Origin: Lachnospiraceae bacterium
GTDB taxonomy: Bacteria; Bacillota; Clostridia; Lachnospirales; Lachnospiraceae
Direction: 5' to 3'
DNA: 18,542 bases
Assembly (NCBI GenBank): GCA_900767585.1
Contig: CAAFZP010000146.1
Span: forward strand, 1-18,542
Part shown: piece after piece, positions 1 to 8,585 of the stretch
How positions within the stretch are numbered: the first letter of the stretch is position 1
How the letters are laid out: each line of letters begins with the position of its first letter
Position numbers and translations under genes: made by a program
The notes under the pieces: model-generated
What the model saw: only the letters and a program-made list of their open reading frames with translations
What the model was told of the DNA's origin: nothing
The model's database searches: none

Positions 1-62
1 GCGTATGGCGTATACAGCCGTACAATGTAACTGAATATTTTTTTATATTTCGTGTCCAAAAT

Positions 63-455
63 TTGTTGACAAGTGCAAGTTGGGTGAAAAACTCCAAACA
101 GGAAGAAATCCCCCAACCGGAAGCTAAGAGGAAGCAAGCAGGTTGGGTGAAAAACTCCAAACAGGAAGAAATCCCCCAACCGGAAGCAGGTAGGAAGCAG
201 GCAAGTTGGGGGAAAGACTCCAAACAGGAAGAAACTCCCCAACCGGAAGCTAAGAGGAAGCAAGCAGGTTGGGGGAAAGACTCCAAACAGGAAGAAACTC
301 CCCAACCGGAAGCTAAGAGGAAGCAAGTTGATTGGGGAGAAAATCATAAAACAGAAAGATTCCCTCAATTGGGAGAGCAGAGAGAGAAAACATGGTTGAA
401 ACAAGGAAAAAGCATATGTATAATAGGGTTACTTGACGGAAACAGAGACAGATAA
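63..455 (+). CDS. Doubtful hypothetical repeat ORF (21-residue repeats)
   Basis: This is an open frame of about 130 codons made almost wholly of a 21-residue repeat (core WxKxSKQEExPQPEAxRKQ), four good copies plus one decayed copy. I do not recognise a family. The first possible start is TTG at 63 with no convincing Shine-Dalgarno. The frame stays open leftward to base 3, so it could equally be the C-terminal end of a gene entering from the left. The differences I compared between the good copies (V/G, N/D, I/T, S/G, K/G) all change the amino acid, which is not what selection on a protein sequence would leave. The DNA repeat has strong hairpin symmetry, so the frame may be a by-product of a repeat length divisible by three. 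There is no signal peptide or membrane segment; the product would be charged and Lys/Glu/Gln-rich. Confidence 0.25.
   Translation: MLTSASWVKNSKQEEIPQPEAKRKQAGWVKNSKQEEIPQPEAGRKQASWGKDSKQEETPQPEAKRKQAGWGKDSKQEETPQPEAKRKQVDWGENHKTERFPQLGEQREKTWLKQGKSICIIGLLDGNRDR
79..369. repeat. 63-bp tandem repeat, hairpin-forming units
   Basis: Units begin at 79, 142, 205 and 268, each starting GTTGGG, and a diverged fifth begins at 331 with ATTGGG. The spacing is exactly 63 bp. In each unit the opening GTTGGG is complementary to CCCAAC 38 bp further on, giving a stem of 6 to 9 bp with a loop of roughly 20 to 30 nt. In the fifth unit the outer pair has changed from G268-C306 to A331-T369, and one inner G-C has become G-T, so pairing is kept. 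Nothing else is evident between the repeat end and the dtd ribosome binding site (about 370-504), and 1-62 shows only AT-rich sequence. Confidence 0.9.
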
Positions 456-516
456 GAACAACATAGAATATCTGTTTTCTGTCGAAAAATAAAACAAGAA
501 CAACAGGAGAAGAATC

Positions 517-963
517 ATGCGAATTGTAATACAGCGTGTTAATCACGCATCCGTAAGAGTAGATGGAGAGACAATCGGAAGTATTGGCAGGGGCTATCTG
601 CTTCTGCTCGGTGTGGCAGAGGGAGATACAAAGGAGATGGTTGACCGCTATGTGAAGAAGCTTTCAACCCTGCGTATCTTTGCAGACGAAGAGGGCAAGA
701 CGAACCTGTCAATTACCGATGTAGGCGGAGAAGTGCTGGTCGTATCCCAGTTCACATTATATGCGGACTGCAAGAAAGGAAACCGCCCAAGCTTTGTGAA
801 GGCGGGGGCACCGGACTTTGCTGAGAAAATGTATGAGTATTTCAAGGCAAAATGTGTGGAGACATTCGGGAAAGTGGAATGCGGAAGCTTTGGTGCCGAC
901 ATGAAGGTAGAGCTGGAGAACGATGGACCATTCACAATCTTGTGGGACAGCAAGGAATGGTAA
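517..963 (+). CDS. dtd: D-aminoacyl-tRNA deacylase
   Basis: Dtd hydrolyses the ester bond between a D-amino acid (or glycine) and tRNA, so that mischarged tRNA is recycled and kept out of translation. It is a cytosolic homodimer. The 148 residues match the usual family length. Both signature motifs are present: SQFT at residues 77-80, and NDGPFT at 135-140 with the Gly-Pro pair (137-138) that forms the cross-subunit cis-proline chirality filter. NRPSF lies between them. The start is ATG 517, with AGGAGA at 505-510 six bases upstream. The MATE transporter gene begins 3 nt after the stop, so the two are probably cotranscribed. In many Firmicutes dtd follows relA; here a repeat array lies upstream instead. 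Confidence 0.97.
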   Translation: MRIVIQRVNHASVRVDGETIGSIGRGYLLLLGVAEGDTKEMVDRYVKKLSTLRIFADEEGKTNLSITDVGGEVLVVSQFTLYADCKKGNRPSFVKAGAPDFAEKMYEYFKAKCVETFGKVECGSFGADMKVELENDGPFTILWDSKEW

Positions 964-966
964 AAC

Positions 967-2289
967 ATGAAACAAGACAGCCAGATGTTTGGTACAGAGA
1001 AAATCAGTAAAATACTATGGAAGATGGCACCGCCCGTGATGCTGGCGCAGCTGATACAGGCACTTTATAACATTGTGGATAGCTTCTTTGTCGGGCGGTA
1101 TTCCGAGAGCGGACTGACTGCACTGTCTATCATCTATCCAATTCAGCTTCTGATGATCGCGCTTGCGGTGGGAACCGGTGTCGGCATCAATACATGCATG
1201 GCGCATTACATGGGATTGTCGGAGGACGAAAAAGCGGATGAAATCGGAGGAATCGGTACGCCGCTTACATTATTTTTGTGGGCAGTATTCGCAGTATTCT
1301 GCTATTTCTTCATGCCCGCATATGCGCGGATGTCGACGGATTCCGCAGAGGTAATCAAAGAGGTTGTGACGTATGGACGGATTGTATGCGTCTTTTCTTT
1401 TGGCCTTTTTCTGGAGAGTATCTGGACGAAGATATTGCAGGCAAATGGCGATATGAAGACACCGATGATTGCACAGATTGCAGGGGCGGTTACGAACATC
1501 GTGCTTGACCCGCTTCTGATCTTCGGTATGTTTGGATTACCAAAGATGGGAATCGCAGGTGCTGCGGCAGCAACCGTCGTTGGTCAGATCGTGGCGGCGC
1601 TGATCGTTATGCGCAGAGGATTCCGGAAGTCACCGGCACTATCTGTGTATCTGCCGGATATCCGTAAGATTTATAAGATGGGAATCCCGAACATCCTGAT
1701 GCAGTCTGCGTACACGTTCTATATATTCGGACTCAATATGGTACTTGCAACCTTTTCCGATCAGGCGGTGACGGTGCTCGGACTTTATTACAAATGGCAG
1801 GCGTTTTTCTTCATCCCGCTTGGTGCGATGCAGACCTGTATCGTGCCAATCTTAAGTTATAATTATGCAACGATGAAGATTGACCGCTGTAAGAAGACGC
1901 TGTCATTGGCACTTATATATGGAGTATCACTGATGATGCTTGGTGTGCTTTGTTTTGAACTGATACCGGGACAGATGCTGCATGTATTCTCACATGACGC
2001 AGAAGTGATCCGTATCGGGAAGGTGGCGTTCCGTATCATTGCGGTGAGCTTTATCCCACTTGTGACATCATTGACATTTCCGGTTTTCTTTCAGGCAGTT
2101 GGAAAAGCGTTTACAAGCAGTATGCTTACAGTGGTAAGAACGGTATTTTTATTTGTGCCGCTTGGGTATGCATTCTCAAAAATCGGGCTAAACTTCTTCT
2201 GGCTGACGTTTCCGGTTACGGATAGTATTACGTCGATTGCCGGATTTTTGCTGTACCGCTGTTTCCTAAGATTCACCAAAAGTTCATAG
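967..2289 (+). CDS. MATE family efflux transporter
   Basis: This is a 440-residue integral membrane protein of the MATE (multidrug and toxic compound extrusion) family, which exports organic cations or other small molecules in exchange for Na+ or H+. The N-terminus (MAPPVMLAQLIQALYNIVDSF) is the typical MatE opening, followed by FVGRYSESGLTALSIIYP. Hydrophobic segments run along the whole length, in line with 12 helices in two MatE halves. The second half starts near residue 230 (YKMGIPNILMQSAYTFYIF). The start at 967 follows the dtd stop by 3 nt, with a purine-rich AAGGAATGG just upstream inside dtd. The substrate cannot be read from the sequence. The following 153-nt gap holds a short ATTTGC/GCAAAT inverted repeat without a T-run, and no clear terminator. 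Confidence 0.93.
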   Translation: MKQDSQMFGTEKISKILWKMAPPVMLAQLIQALYNIVDSFFVGRYSESGLTALSIIYPIQLLMIALAVGTGVGINTCMAHYMGLSEDEKADEIGGIGTPLTLFLWAVFAVFCYFFMPAYARMSTDSAEVIKEVVTYGRIVCVFSFGLFLESIWTKILQANGDMKTPMIAQIAGAVTNIVLDPLLIFGMFGLPKMGIAGAAAATVVGQIVAALIVMRRGFRKSPALSVYLPDIRKIYKMGIPNILMQSAYTFYIFGLNMVLATFSDQAVTVLGLYYKWQAFFFIPLGAMQTCIVPILSYNYATMKIDRCKKTLSLALIYGVSLMMLGVLCFELIPGQMLHVFSHDAEVIRIGKVAFRIIAVSFIPLVTSLTFPVFFQAVGKAFTSSMLTVVRTVFLFVPLGYAFSKIGLNFFWLTFPVTDSITSIAGFLLYRCFLRFTKSS

Positions 2290-2442
2290 AATTTGCGTTG
2301 TTTCAGCAAATCTCCTGTGCTATCATAATTTAGAACTTCTTAGCCACGGATACATCGCATATGCAAACATAGTTGCAGGAATATACGATACAGAATCAGA
2401 TTGCAGGATGCAGCAAAGGTATTTTCATAAAAGGAGAAGATT

Positions 2443-4836
2443 ATGGGACTTACGCAGCAACAAGTACAGGAGCGGATCGATCAGGGACTGACGAACGAGA
2501 CCGACCTGTCTACCGATAAAACAACGAAGGAGATTATCGTCTCCAATACATTCACATATTTTAACCTGATCTTTTTGATCATTACGGTCTTACTCTGTCT
2601 GGTCGGTTCTTTCCGGAATCTGACCTTCCTGCCGATTGTCATCGGCAATACACTGATTGGAATTATACAGGAGATCCGCGCGAAGCGGACACTGGACAAG
2701 ATGAACCTGCTGAATGCACCGCACGCCATCGTCGTGCGGGACGGCGTGAAGCAGAAGATTGAAACCGAACAGCTCGTACAGGATGATGAGATCATCTTAG
2801 AGGCGGGCAACCAGATCTGCGCAGATGCAGTCGTTGTGGAAGGAAGCGTGCAGGTCAATGAATCGCTGCTGACCGGAGAAGCGGATGAGGTAGAGAAAAA
2901 TCCCGGCGACGAACTCTTCTCAGGAAGCTTTGTCGTATCCGGACGATGCCATGCCGAACTCACACACGTCGGAAATGAATCCTACATCGCGAAGCTCTCA
3001 CAGGAAGCAAAGACGATGGGAAGCGGCGAGCAGTCCGAGATGATCCGCTCGATCAACCAGATCGTCAAATGGGTCGGTATCGTTATCATACCAATCGGAC
3101 TTCTGCTGTTTTATCAGAGCCATTTTATCAACCACGAGACGATCCGGCGGAGTGTGACAGCGACGGTTGCGGCGATCATCGGTATGATTCCGGAGGGATT
3201 ATATTTACTTACGACAATCGCACTGGCACTCAGTACCATGAAGCTTGCCAGCAGGAAGGTGCTGCTGCATGATATGAAGAGCATCGAAGCACTTGCGCGT
3301 GTTGATGTGCTGTGTGTGGACAAGACCGGAACAATCACCGAGCCGACGATGAATGTCAAGCAGATCATATGCAGTAAGAATGGGAAGAATCTGCTGCACA
3401 CGCCGGAGGAATTACAGGAATTACTTGTGGATTATACCCTTGCATCGAATGACAACAATGCGACGATGCAGGCACTTCGGACATTTGCCGGAAACGAGAG
3501 TGCGGCACCAGGCCGGACGGTCGTGGAACGGTATCCGTTTTCTTCGACAACGAAATACGGCGCAATCGTATTTACCGAGGGAACGTATATATTAGGTGCG
3601 CCGGAATTTGTCATGGGTGATGCGTATGCAGCCGTGGAAAATGAAATTTCAACCTTTACAAAATCCGGGGACCGTGTCCTGATTTTTGCGAAATATGCAG
3701 GAACCGACTTAAAGCATGGACTTACCGAAGAAGTGATTCCACTCGGATTTGTTGTACTTGCGAACCCAATCCGGGCAAATGCGAAGCAGACATTCGAATA
3801 TTTTAACAATCAGGGCGTGGCAATCAAGGTCATCTCCGGTGATAATCCGGGGACGGTTTCCGAGGTCGCGCTGCAGGCGGGAATCCTGGGTGCAGAGAAT
3901 TACGTGGATGCGACCACGCTTGATACAGCGGCGAAGCTTAGGGATGCGGTGGAACAGTACACCGTCTTTGGACGTGTGACACCGAAGCAGAAACAGAAGC
4001 TTGTGAAGGCATTGCAGATCAAAGGACATACGGTTGCGATGACCGGTGATGGTGTCAATGATATCTTAGCGATGAAGGATGCAGACTGCAGTGTGGCGAT
4101 GGCTTCGGGTAGTGAGGCAGCCGCGCAGGCAGCACAGGTTGTATTGCTGGATTCGGATTTTGCACATATGCCGGATGTTGTGTATGAAGGAAGGCGTGTC
4201 GTCAATAACGTACAGCGGTCGGCGAGTCTGTTCCTTGTAAAGAATATATTTTCCCTGTTGATGGCGGTATTCTCTATGGTTTTGATGATCACATATCCGC
4301 TTGAACCGGCACAGGTATCTCTGATCAGCATGTTCACAATCGGTGCACCGGGATTTCTGCTTGCACTTGAGCCGAACAAGAACCGGATCGAAGGCAGATT
4401 TATCACGAATGTACTGCTTAAGGCACTGCCGGGTGGCCTGACTGATGTGATTGCAGTCGGAGCCCTTGTTATGCTTGGATCGGTATTCGGACTACCGGAT
4501 GCGAGTGTGGCGACAGCCGCAACACTGGTTTTGTCGGTTGTTGGATTTATGATTTTATTTAAGATCAGCGAACCGCTCAATAAGATGAAGTATGGCGTAA
4601 TCTTTCTGAATATATTTGGACTTGTATTCTCCGGGATATTCTTGAAGAAGCTGTTTGCACTAAGTGATATGTCAAACCGGTGTATATTGCTGATGGTTGT
4701 GTTCGGATTCGCGGCGGAATCTTTATTCCGGTATCTGACCCTGATTGCGGAGAAGTTACAGGAGAGATATGAAAACAAAAAGAAATATCTTGGTTATAAA
4801 CGACGAAAAAAAACGTCATTTGTAAAAGAAATGTAA
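2443..4836 (+). CDS. P-type cation ATPase, CtpE/Exp7-like (probable Ca2+)
   Basis: This is a 797-residue P-type ATPase pumping cations across the cytoplasmic membrane. The order of elements is: a short N-terminus, two helices (about 37-75), the actuator domain with TGEA at 144-147, helices with PEGL at 250-253, the phosphorylation site DKTGT with Asp293, the nucleotide domain, the hinge TGDGVND with Asp536 and Asp540, and a hydrophobic C-terminal block. PEGL replaces the CPC of heavy-metal pumps, so this is not a P1B enzyme. The stretch joining PEGL to DKTGT (KSIEALARVDVLCVDKTGT) resembles mycobacterial CtpE and pneumococcal Exp7, a group linked to Ca2+ transport; the ion is inferred from that likeness. 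ATG 2443 has AAGGAGA at 2431-2437. The basic C-terminus (KKKYLGYKRRKKTSF) is cytoplasmic by the positive-inside rule. No terminator is visible before the next promoter. Confidence 0.88.
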   Translation: MGLTQQQVQERIDQGLTNETDLSTDKTTKEIIVSNTFTYFNLIFLIITVLLCLVGSFRNLTFLPIVIGNTLIGIIQEIRAKRTLDKMNLLNAPHAIVVRDGVKQKIETEQLVQDDEIILEAGNQICADAVVVEGSVQVNESLLTGEADEVEKNPGDELFSGSFVVSGRCHAELTHVGNESYIAKLSQEAKTMGSGEQSEMIRSINQIVKWVGIVIIPIGLLLFYQSHFINHETIRRSVTATVAAIIGMIPEGLYLLTTIALALSTMKLASRKVLLHDMKSIEALARVDVLCVDKTGTITEPTMNVKQIICSKNGKNLLHTPEELQELLVDYTLASNDNNATMQALRTFAGNESAAPGRTVVERYPFSSTTKYGAIVFTEGTYILGAPEFVMGDAYAAVENEISTFTKSGDRVLIFAKYAGTDLKHGLTEEVIPLGFVVLANPIRANAKQTFEYFNNQGVAIKVISGDNPGTVSEVALQAGILGAENYVDATTLDTAAKLRDAVEQYTVFGRVTPKQKQKLVKALQIKGHTVAMTGDGVNDILAMKDADCSVAMASGSEAAAQAAQVVLLDSDFAHMPDVVYEGRRVVNNVQRSASLFLVKNIFSLLMAVFSMVLMITYPLEPAQVSLISMFTIGAPGFLLALEPNKNRIEGRFITNVLLKALPGGLTDVIAVGALVMLGSVFGLPDASVATAATLVLSVVGFMILFKISEPLNKMKYGVIFLNIFGLVFSGIFLKKLFALSDMSNRCILLMVVFGFAAESLFRYLTLIAEKLQERYENKKKYLGYKRRKKTSFVKEM

Positions 4837-4870
4837 TATAAGTTCATACTTTTGAAAAAATGTGCGCAAT

Positions 4871-4903
4871 TTGATTGTAATAGAGGGAAAAAGGTATTAT
4901 ACT
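4871..4903 (+). promoter_or_regulatory. Promoter of the amidase/ChW gene
   Basis: Two overlapping sigma-A-type readings lie in the 104-nt gap: TTGTAA (4875-4880), 17 nt, TATACT (4898-4903); and TTGATT (4871-4876), 18 nt, TATTAT (4895-4900). Either would start transcription near 4905-4912, leaving a leader of about 30 nt before the ribosome binding site AAGGAGA at 4927-4933. Confidence 0.6.
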
Positions 4904-4940
4904 AAAAAAGCTAAATTTTTAAGTATAAGGAGAAGCGCGG

Positions 4941-7814
4941 ATGAAAAAGTTCAAATGGGGCAAAAAGATACTTGCTGTAGCGATTGCACTTAGTATGTTA
5001 GTGCCTGGAAATGGATTGTCGGCGAAGGCGGCAGAGGATGCGACGCAGACGGATGCGTCAGCACAGTTAATGACGGAAAATGATGATTTTCATCTGAATT
5101 ACCTTGTTTTAGGCAGTCCGGTCATCTGTACACCCGGTGCACAATATGTGCTTGCGGATGTTGGAGATGGCACGAAAAAGATTGATAAGGCAACACTTAC
5201 ATATGTAAATGAAGATTCAGAAGAAAAAATCGAGGTGCAGGCTGATACAATCGAGGATGGAACGTTGGTGTTCAATATGGAATATGATGAGACACAGCCT
5301 GCCGGTATCTATAAAATCACGGATATTACGATTGATTCGGATGGACAGACATCCAATGTCCGGATGGATGATACAGGAATTGATGCACAGTTCGGTATTG
5401 ATGCAGAGGTTGATTCCGAGGCGGATGCGTATGTTGTGGATGAGACTGCCGCAGAAAATGGAGCGAAAGCAGCGTCAACCTGTGACGAGGACGGCATTAC
5501 AGTATTGAATGCGGATGGAGAGGAAATCACGTTTGATAATCTGGGAGATGCTTTGAAAGAAACTTCAGAGACGGTACAGGACAGTGGTTCTTCGATCAAC
5601 CCGAATCTGGTTGTTGTGCTTGATCCGGGACATGGTGGTTCTGACAGTGGAGCAGTTGGATATGGTCTGCGGGAAAAAGACCTGACGTTAAAGATTGCAA
5701 AATATTGCAAAGCAAAACTGCAGGAATACAGTCATGTGGAAGTCTATATGACAAGAGAAGCAGATACAGATAATAATATCGTAAATCGTGTTGCTTATGC
5801 GGAATCAAAACATGCAGATATCTTTGTAAGTATACATATCAATGCTGTCGGTGGACGAGGCGCCGAAGTATATTATCCGAATGCAAATTACATTCCGGGA
5901 ATCGGCGCGGAAGGAAAAGAACTTGCCACGATCATCCAGCAGAAACTGGTAGCGCTTGGGCTTGCCAACCGTGGAATAAAAATCAGAAATACAGAGAATA
6001 ACAGTCAGTATCCGGATGGCTCTGCACAGGATTATCTCGGAGTGATCCAGCGGTCGAAACGGGCTGGCTTTCCGGCTGTTTTGATTGAACATGCATTTAT
6101 CGATAACGCGGCCGATGTATCTCAGTTCCTTGCACGGGAAGACAAAGTACGGGATATGGGATATGCGGATGCAACCGCCATCGCCGAATATTACGGGCTT
6201 TCAAAAAATGGCGCCTATGGAACGAAAACAACCATTGCGGATACCATCCGGAGCGCGAAGAATGGCGAGGCAAATGAGCATCTGACACCGATTATCGGAG
6301 ATCCGACATCAACGGTGGAACGGATGAAAAAATGGTTTAACCAGAACGCAGTTTTGCCTCAATATTATGTAGAAAATGATCCGGAAATCGGAACATCTTC
6401 GGATTATCTGAATACATTCTGCCAGATTTTCTATGACGAGTCGATTGCAGAAGGTGTCGATCCTTCTGTTACATTTGCGCAGGCGATGATGGAAACCGGG
6501 TTCCTGAGATTTGGCGGAGATGTAAAAATCGAGCAGTATAATTTCTGCGGATTAGGTGCGACCGGAGGTGGAAATCCGGGACTTACATTTACATCAGTCC
6601 GAAACGGTGTCCGGGCACAGGTACAACATCTGAAAGCGTATGCGTCTGTATATCCGTTGCAAAATGATGTTGTGGATCCGCGTTTCCAATATGTAACCAG
6701 AGGCTGTGCGCCTTTTGTAGAGTATCTTGGAATCAAAGAAAATCCATGGGGCAAAGGCTGGGCAACCGGACAGAACTATGGATATAACATGGTAAATAAT
6801 TACATGTCAAAATTTGCGGATGTGACAAAGACATCCAATAATTCAAATGACTTCTTAAATGTTGCATATAGCACACATGTGCAGTCGTTTGGCTGGCAAG
6901 GTGAAAAGTTTAACGGAACGACGAGTGGTACGACCGGATTACAGAAGAGACTGGAAGCTATTAAGATTCGAATAAGTGGGTCATATGATCTGGGTGTCAC
7001 ATATCAGACACATGTGCAGACATATGGTTGGAAAGACTGGGTCAGTGATGGCGCAGAGAGCGGAACAACCGGGGAAGCAAAACGACTCGAAGCAATCCGA
7101 ATCAAATTAACCGGATCGGATGCGGATAAGTTTGATATTTATTATCGTGTGCATGCGCAGACATTTGGCTGGCTCGGCTGGGCAAAAAATGGTGAGGCCG
7201 CGGGTACTTCCTGCTTTGCAAAACGACTCGAGGCAATCCAGATTTATGTTGTCCCAAAGGGACTTACACCGGCATCCGGCACACAGGCGGTTTCTTATAT
7301 ACAGTATGGAAAATCCGCAATAAATGCCGAGGATGCAGGAATGATCAATTACATGACGCATGTGCAGACGTATGGAGATGAGTCATATGTATCAGATGGC
7401 TCGCTGTCTGGAACATATGCAGAAGGAAAACGTCTCGAAGCAATTCGTATCAAGGTCAATAATAAATTGGCTGGCGCAGAAGGCAGCGTTACATACCGGA
7501 CACATGTCCAGAAAATCGGCTGGCAGGATTGGGTAAGCGACGGTGCGACGAGCGGAACCTCAGGGGAAGCAAAACGACTTGAAGCAATCGAAATCAAACT
7601 AACAGGCGAGCTTGCTGAAAAGTACGATGTCTACTATCGTGTACACGCGCAGACATATGGCTGGTTAAACTGGGCGAAAAATGGGCAGACCGCAGGCACG
7701 ACCGGACTTGCAAGAAGACTGGAAGGTATCCAGATTGTGCTTGTTCCAAAGGGCGGAAAAGCACCGGCGGCAGAGCCACTGACAGATCAGCGCTATTGCG
7801 TCACATTACAATAA
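4941..7814 (+). CDS. Secreted amidase-glucosaminidase with six ChW repeats
   Basis: This is a 957-residue secreted peptidoglycan hydrolase. Residues 1-31 are a signal peptide (KKFKWGKK, a hydrophobic core, then SAKAAE). Residues 32-220 are acidic and not assigned. Residues 224-420 are an Amidase_3 (N-acetylmuramoyl-L-alanine amidase) domain: DPGHGG with His231, Glu245 and His299 (SIHINA) as the zinc ligands, and Glu383 (IEHAFI) as the catalytic base. Residues 485-640 are a glucosaminidase domain with probable catalytic Glu518 in AQAMMETG and the YNFCGLGA motif. Residues 641-937 are six ChW repeats. The enzyme should therefore cut both the stem-peptide linkage and the glycan strand, with the ChW repeats anchoring or targeting it. 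There is no LPXTG motif. ATG 4941 has AAGGAGA 7 nt upstream. It has its own promoter and terminator, so it is probably monocistronic. Confidence 0.93.
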   Translation: MKKFKWGKKILAVAIALSMLVPGNGLSAKAAEDATQTDASAQLMTENDDFHLNYLVLGSPVICTPGAQYVLADVGDGTKKIDKATLTYVNEDSEEKIEVQADTIEDGTLVFNMEYDETQPAGIYKITDITIDSDGQTSNVRMDDTGIDAQFGIDAEVDSEADAYVVDETAAENGAKAASTCDEDGITVLNADGEEITFDNLGDALKETSETVQDSGSSINPNLVVVLDPGHGGSDSGAVGYGLREKDLTLKIAKYCKAKLQEYSHVEVYMTREADTDNNIVNRVAYAESKHADIFVSIHINAVGGRGAEVYYPNANYIPGIGAEGKELATIIQQKLVALGLANRGIKIRNTENNSQYPDGSAQDYLGVIQRSKRAGFPAVLIEHAFIDNAADVSQFLAREDKVRDMGYADATAIAEYYGLSKNGAYGTKTTIADTIRSAKNGEANEHLTPIIGDPTSTVERMKKWFNQNAVLPQYYVENDPEIGTSSDYLNTFCQIFYDESIAEGVDPSVTFAQAMMETGFLRFGGDVKIEQYNFCGLGATGGGNPGLTFTSVRNGVRAQVQHLKAYASVYPLQNDVVDPRFQYVTRGCAPFVEYLGIKENPWGKGWATGQNYGYNMVNNYMSKFADVTKTSNNSNDFLNVAYSTHVQSFGWQGEKFNGTTSGTTGLQKRLEAIKIRISGSYDLGVTYQTHVQTYGWKDWVSDGAESGTTGEAKRLEAIRIKLTGSDADKFDIYYRVHAQTFGWLGWAKNGEAAGTSCFAKRLEAIQIYVVPKGLTPASGTQAVSYIQYGKSAINAEDAGMINYMTHVQTYGDESYVSDGSLSGTYAEGKRLEAIRIKVNNKLAGAEGSVTYRTHVQKIGWQDWVSDGATSGTSGEAKRLEAIEIKLTGELAEKYDVYYRVHAQTYGWLNWAKNGQTAGTTGLARRLEGIQIVLVPKGGKAPAAEPLTDQRYCVTLQ
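6861..7752 (+). repeat. Six ChW repeats, first set (two A-B-C triads)
   Basis: Each repeat of about 45-60 codons follows the pattern THVQxxGWxxWxxxGxxSGTxxxAKRLEAIxI. Repeats 3 and 6 share a distinct form (YYRVHAQT, GWLxWAKNG, then QIxxVPKG), and repeats 2 and 5 share VSDG and KLTG, so the block reads as A-B-C-A-B-C. Repeat 4 has lost the first tryptophan (TYGDESY in place of GW). The family is PF07538, named for its conserved tryptophans. Confidence 0.92.
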
Positions 7815-7830
7815 TTAATTAACAAAAATA

Positions 7831-7880
7831 AAACTGCTGTATGCAATGTCTTATAACAGATATTACATACAGCAGTTTTT
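7831..7880. terminator. Bidirectional terminator between convergent genes
   Basis: The perfect 13-bp arms AAACTGCTGTATG (7831-7843) and CATACAGCAGTTT (7866-7878) flank a 22-nt loop. A T-run (7876-7880) follows on the plus strand. The A-rich stretch at 7822-7833 gives the U-run for the minus-strand gene that ends at 7918. Confidence 0.93.
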
Positions 7881-7917
7881 GTATATTGAACCAATCGTTG
7901 AGATGGTAAGGGGAAAA

Positions 7918-8517
7918 CTATGCGTGGTTTACTCGGGCGTCAATGTATTGAATCAATGTTTCTGCAGAAGCCTGTAGTCCAAGCCGGCTGGTGTTGATAC
8001 ACAGATCATAATAGCGGGAATCTCCCCATTTTCCATCGGAGAAGGAGTTATGATACTGCTTCCGGTTCTTATCGTGTCGTTTCATCTTGTCAAGTGCTTC
8101 ATCCCCGGAGACATTCTTGACTTTCATAATCCGTGCTTTCTTTACTTCGGTATCACCAACTAAAAAGATAGAAATCAGACCTTTGTTTTCCTGCAGGATA
8201 CTGTCTGCACAACGTCCGAGGACGACGAACGATTCGCCATTTTGTGCCTTGTCTTTCAAAAAATTAAATTGCATATCTGCTACGATTTTTTCTACGGAAT
8301 TTGACTGCCCAAGCACGGTCCGTGTCGTGAATGGATTGGATGGCTTTTCGTCGTATTTTTTGTAGGAATCATAGGAAGTGCCATTTTCCTTGGAAAGTTC
8401 ATCTAAGATATTTCTGTCATAAAGCGGGATGTTGTAATGTTTTGCGATCACTTCTGCAATCACATGTCCTCCGCTTCCGTACTCTCTGCCAATCGAGATA
8501 ATCATTTGTTTGCTCAT
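7918..8517 (-). CDS. Cytidylate kinase-like family protein
   Basis: This is a 199-residue P-loop kinase-like protein of the Cytidylate_kin2 family (PF13189). The N-terminus reads IISIGREYGSGGHVIAEVIA, a Walker A variant (GREYGSGG, residues 10-17), followed by the characteristic PLYDRNIL. VVLGRCADSIL lies mid-protein, and a basic, Asp-rich segment (KKARIMKVKNVSGDEALDKM, then KRHDKNRKQYH) probably forms the lid. The family is widespread in Clostridia next to unrelated genes. Its substrate is not settled, so a nucleotide kinase role is only a guess. The start is at 8515-8517, with a GAAGGGAG-type ribosome binding site on the minus strand just upstream. It is monocistronic, with its own promoter at 8635-8663 and the shared terminator downstream. 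Confidence 0.9.
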   Translation of the reverse strand: MSKQMIISIGREYGSGGHVIAEVIAKHYNIPLYDRNILDELSKENGTSYDSYKKYDEKPSNPFTTRTVLGQSNSVEKIVADMQFNFLKDKAQNGESFVVLGRCADSILQENKGLISIFLVGDTEVKKARIMKVKNVSGDEALDKMKRHDKNRKQYHNSFSDGKWGDSRYYDLCINTSRLGLQASAETLIQYIDARVNHA

Positions 8518-8585
8518 AAATCATACGCTCCCTTCTGTCGTAAAACATATGCCTTTCGCGTGTTTTTCGTATGTTGAAACTGATG

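Noticed and set aside
66..92. TTGACA at 66-71 as a -35 box in front of the repeat array
   Set aside because: No TATAAT-like hexamer lies 16-18 nt downstream; that position falls inside the first repeat unit.
79..369. CRISPR array
   Set aside because: The 63-bp units are head-to-tail with no unique spacers, and no cas gene is present.
2290..2442. Inverted repeat ATTTGC/GCAAAT and repeated TTGCAGGA words between the MATE and P-type ATPase genes
   Set aside because: The stem is only 6 bp with a 9-nt loop and no T-run. No promoter boxes with good spacing were found, so neither a terminator nor a promoter can be supported.
3900..4778. Long minus-strand open frame of 292 codons opposite the P-type ATPase
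   Set aside because: It is a shadow of a clear plus-strand gene with full P-type motifs. Its translation is Ser/Thr/Pro/Ile-rich with no recognisable domain and no ribosome binding site.
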